A stretch of 14,364 bases of DNA from SIG459 sp045638085. Lineage in GTDB: Bacteria; Bacillota; Clostridia; Oscillospirales; Oscillospiraceae. The DNA is taken from NCBI GenBank assembly GCA_045638085.1, contig JAZUAQ010000080.1, forward strand, positions 1 through 14,364, written 5' to 3'. This document shows, one piece after another, positions 13,487-14,364 of this stretch. The translations under genes and the position numbers were made by a program. The first letter of the stretch is position 1; every line of letters starts with the position of its first letter. The notes under the pieces are model-generated. The model was not told the DNA's origin. It saw only the letters and a program-made list of their open reading frames with translations, and did not search any database.

Positions 13487-14281
13487 ATGATTAAGCCCAT
13501 CACCAACATGAAAGACGCATTTTCCCTCACCGGAATGAACGCTGTTATCACCGGCGGCAACCGCGGTCTCGGTCTCGGTATCGCCACCGCTATGGCTCAG
13601 AGCGGCGCCAACATCGCCATTTTGTGCCGCGACAAAGCAAAGGCCGCAGAGGCAATTGCTGAGCTTGAGCAGTACGGCGGAAAATACATGAGCTTCAGCT
13701 GCGACATCACCAATCTGGACAGCGTACGCGACGCAGCAAAGCAGGTCAGCGAGCAGTTCGGCGATATTGACATTCTCGTCAACAACGCAGGCGTTTCCTG
13801 CTTCAACGAGCTTCTGAACATGGACGAGCAGCTCAGCGACTGGTACAATGTCCTCAACACCGACCTTAACGGCACCGTTCACATGACCTATGTTTTCGGC
13901 AAGCTCATGCGCGACTCCGGCAAGGGCGGCAGCATCATCAATATCTCCTCCAACGCCTCTATGATTGTCAACAAGACCCAGCCCATGAGCCCCTACTCCT
14001 CTTCCAAGGCTGCTGTCAACCACTTCACCCACTGCATGGCCTGCGAGCTCGGCAAGTACAACATCCGCGTGAACGCCATCGCCCCCGGTTTCTTCAACAC
14101 CGAGCTGAGCAAGTTCATCCCCGCCGACCAGTATGAGTACATCAACAAGCAGATGCCCCTCGGCCGTTTCGGCGAACCCATCGAAGTCGGCGCCCTTGCC
14201 GTATTCTTCGCATCCCCCGCTTCCGCCCAGATCACCGGCACCGTTCAGGTCACCGACGGCGGCTATATCCTTTCCTGCTGA
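13487..14281 (+). CDS. Short-chain dehydrogenase/reductase (gluconate 5-dehydrogenase / 3-oxoacyl reductase type)
   Basis: A 264-residue cytoplasmic classical SDR that would reduce a ketone or oxidise a secondary alcohol with NAD(P)H. The cofactor motif is TGGNRGLGLG (22-31), the structural motif NNAG is present, and the catalytic motif is Tyr170-SSS-Lys174 with the serine pair in INISSNAS and the Asn in NTDLNG. The C-terminal part (KYNIRVNAIAPGFFNTE, RFGEP, VTDGG) is very like gluconate 5-dehydrogenase and KduD-type enzymes. Arg26 after the glycine motif and CRDKAKA after beta2 favour NADPH but do not prove it. Start set by GAAGGGAG (13471-13478), 8 bases before the ATG; 20 more in-frame codons upstream lack such a site. 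Monocistronic here, closed by the terminator at 14299. Confidence 0.92.
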   Translation: MIKPITNMKDAFSLTGMNAVITGGNRGLGLGIATAMAQSGANIAILCRDKAKAAEAIAELEQYGGKYMSFSCDITNLDSVRDAAKQVSEQFGDIDILVNNAGVSCFNELLNMDEQLSDWYNVLNTDLNGTVHMTYVFGKLMRDSGKGGSIINISSNASMIVNKTQPMSPYSSSKAAVNHFTHCMACELGKYNIRVNAIAPGFFNTELSKFIPADQYEYINKQMPLGRFGEPIEVGALAVFFASPASAQITGTVQVTDGGYILSC

Positions 14282-14298
14282 GTAAACATACCTACATC

Positions 14299-14330
14299 AA
14301 AGAGCCCGGAGTTCACATTCCGGGCTCTTT
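14299..14330 (+). terminator. Intrinsic terminator after the SDR gene
   Basis: 12-bp stem AAAGAGCCCGGA / TCCGGGCTCTTT (14299-14310 with 14319-14330), 8-base loop, followed by GTTTAAC. Starts 18 bases after the stop codon. The last 34 bases of the window hold nothing further that I can identify. Confidence 0.88.
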
Positions 14331-14364
14331 GTTTAACCAAAAGATACATAAGAAAATTGTATAC

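Overview
The window looks like chromosomal DNA of a strictly anaerobic, low-oxygen-niche Firmicute, probably a gut-type Clostridia (Oscillospirales-like). This is judged from SigA-type promoters, AAAGGAG-type ribosome binding sites, compact operons closed by strong intrinsic terminators, a lipoprotein-anchored ABC binding protein, and oxygen-sensitive enzyme families (multi-4Fe-4S protein, 2,4-dienoyl-CoA-reductase-like flavoprotein, iron alcohol dehydrogenase). No taxonomic marker gene is present, so this is inference. There are no tRNA or rRNA genes, IS elements, CRISPR arrays or phage genes.

Layout. (1) 1-700 (+): 3' part of an electron-transfer Fe-S subunit of a DMSO-reductase-family molybdoenzyme, of the pyrogallol transhydroxylase beta / catechol dehydroxylase partner type with a C-terminal beta-sandwich domain; the 5' end and presumably the catalytic subunit lie left of the window. 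(2) 760-840 (-): a 26-residue single-helix membrane protein with a strong ribosome binding site and promoter, facing the previous gene across a two-way terminator. (3) About 590 bases with no convincing gene but several palindromes and hairpins (841-1426). (4) 1427-4949 (+): a two-gene operon of flavin enzymes, a 660-residue FMN/4Fe-4S/FAD ene-reductase (BaiCD/BaiH, daidzein-reductase, 2,4-dienoyl-CoA reductase type) and a 507-residue FAD_binding_2 protein whose C-terminus looks more like ketosteroid dehydrogenases than fumarate reductases. (5) 4987-10137 (-): a CUT2 (ribose/RbsABC-type) ABC importer operon in the order binding lipoprotein, permease, double ATPase, permease, then a small NifX/NifB-like protein. 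(6) 10416-11279 (+): an MBL-fold hydrolase, divergent from the importer. (7) 11347-13287 (-): a DUF169 protein followed by an iron-containing alcohol dehydrogenase. (8) 13487-14281 (+): an SDR oxidoreductase resembling gluconate 5-dehydrogenase / 3-oxoacyl reductases.

How they may work together. Every transcription unit except the small membrane peptide and the NifX-like gene encodes either a redox/hydrolytic enzyme for small oxygenated organic molecules or an importer. The combination of transhydroxylase-type molybdoenzyme, ene-reductase pair, SDR, MBL-fold hydrolase and alcohol dehydrogenase next to a dedicated importer is what one would expect of an anaerobic catabolic locus for a phenolic, cyclic-enone or sugar-acid-like compound. 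The substrate cannot be read from the sequence. The divergent and convergent arrangement (at least six transcription units, four with visible SigA promoters) means co-regulation is plausible but not shown, and no transcription factor gene is in the window.
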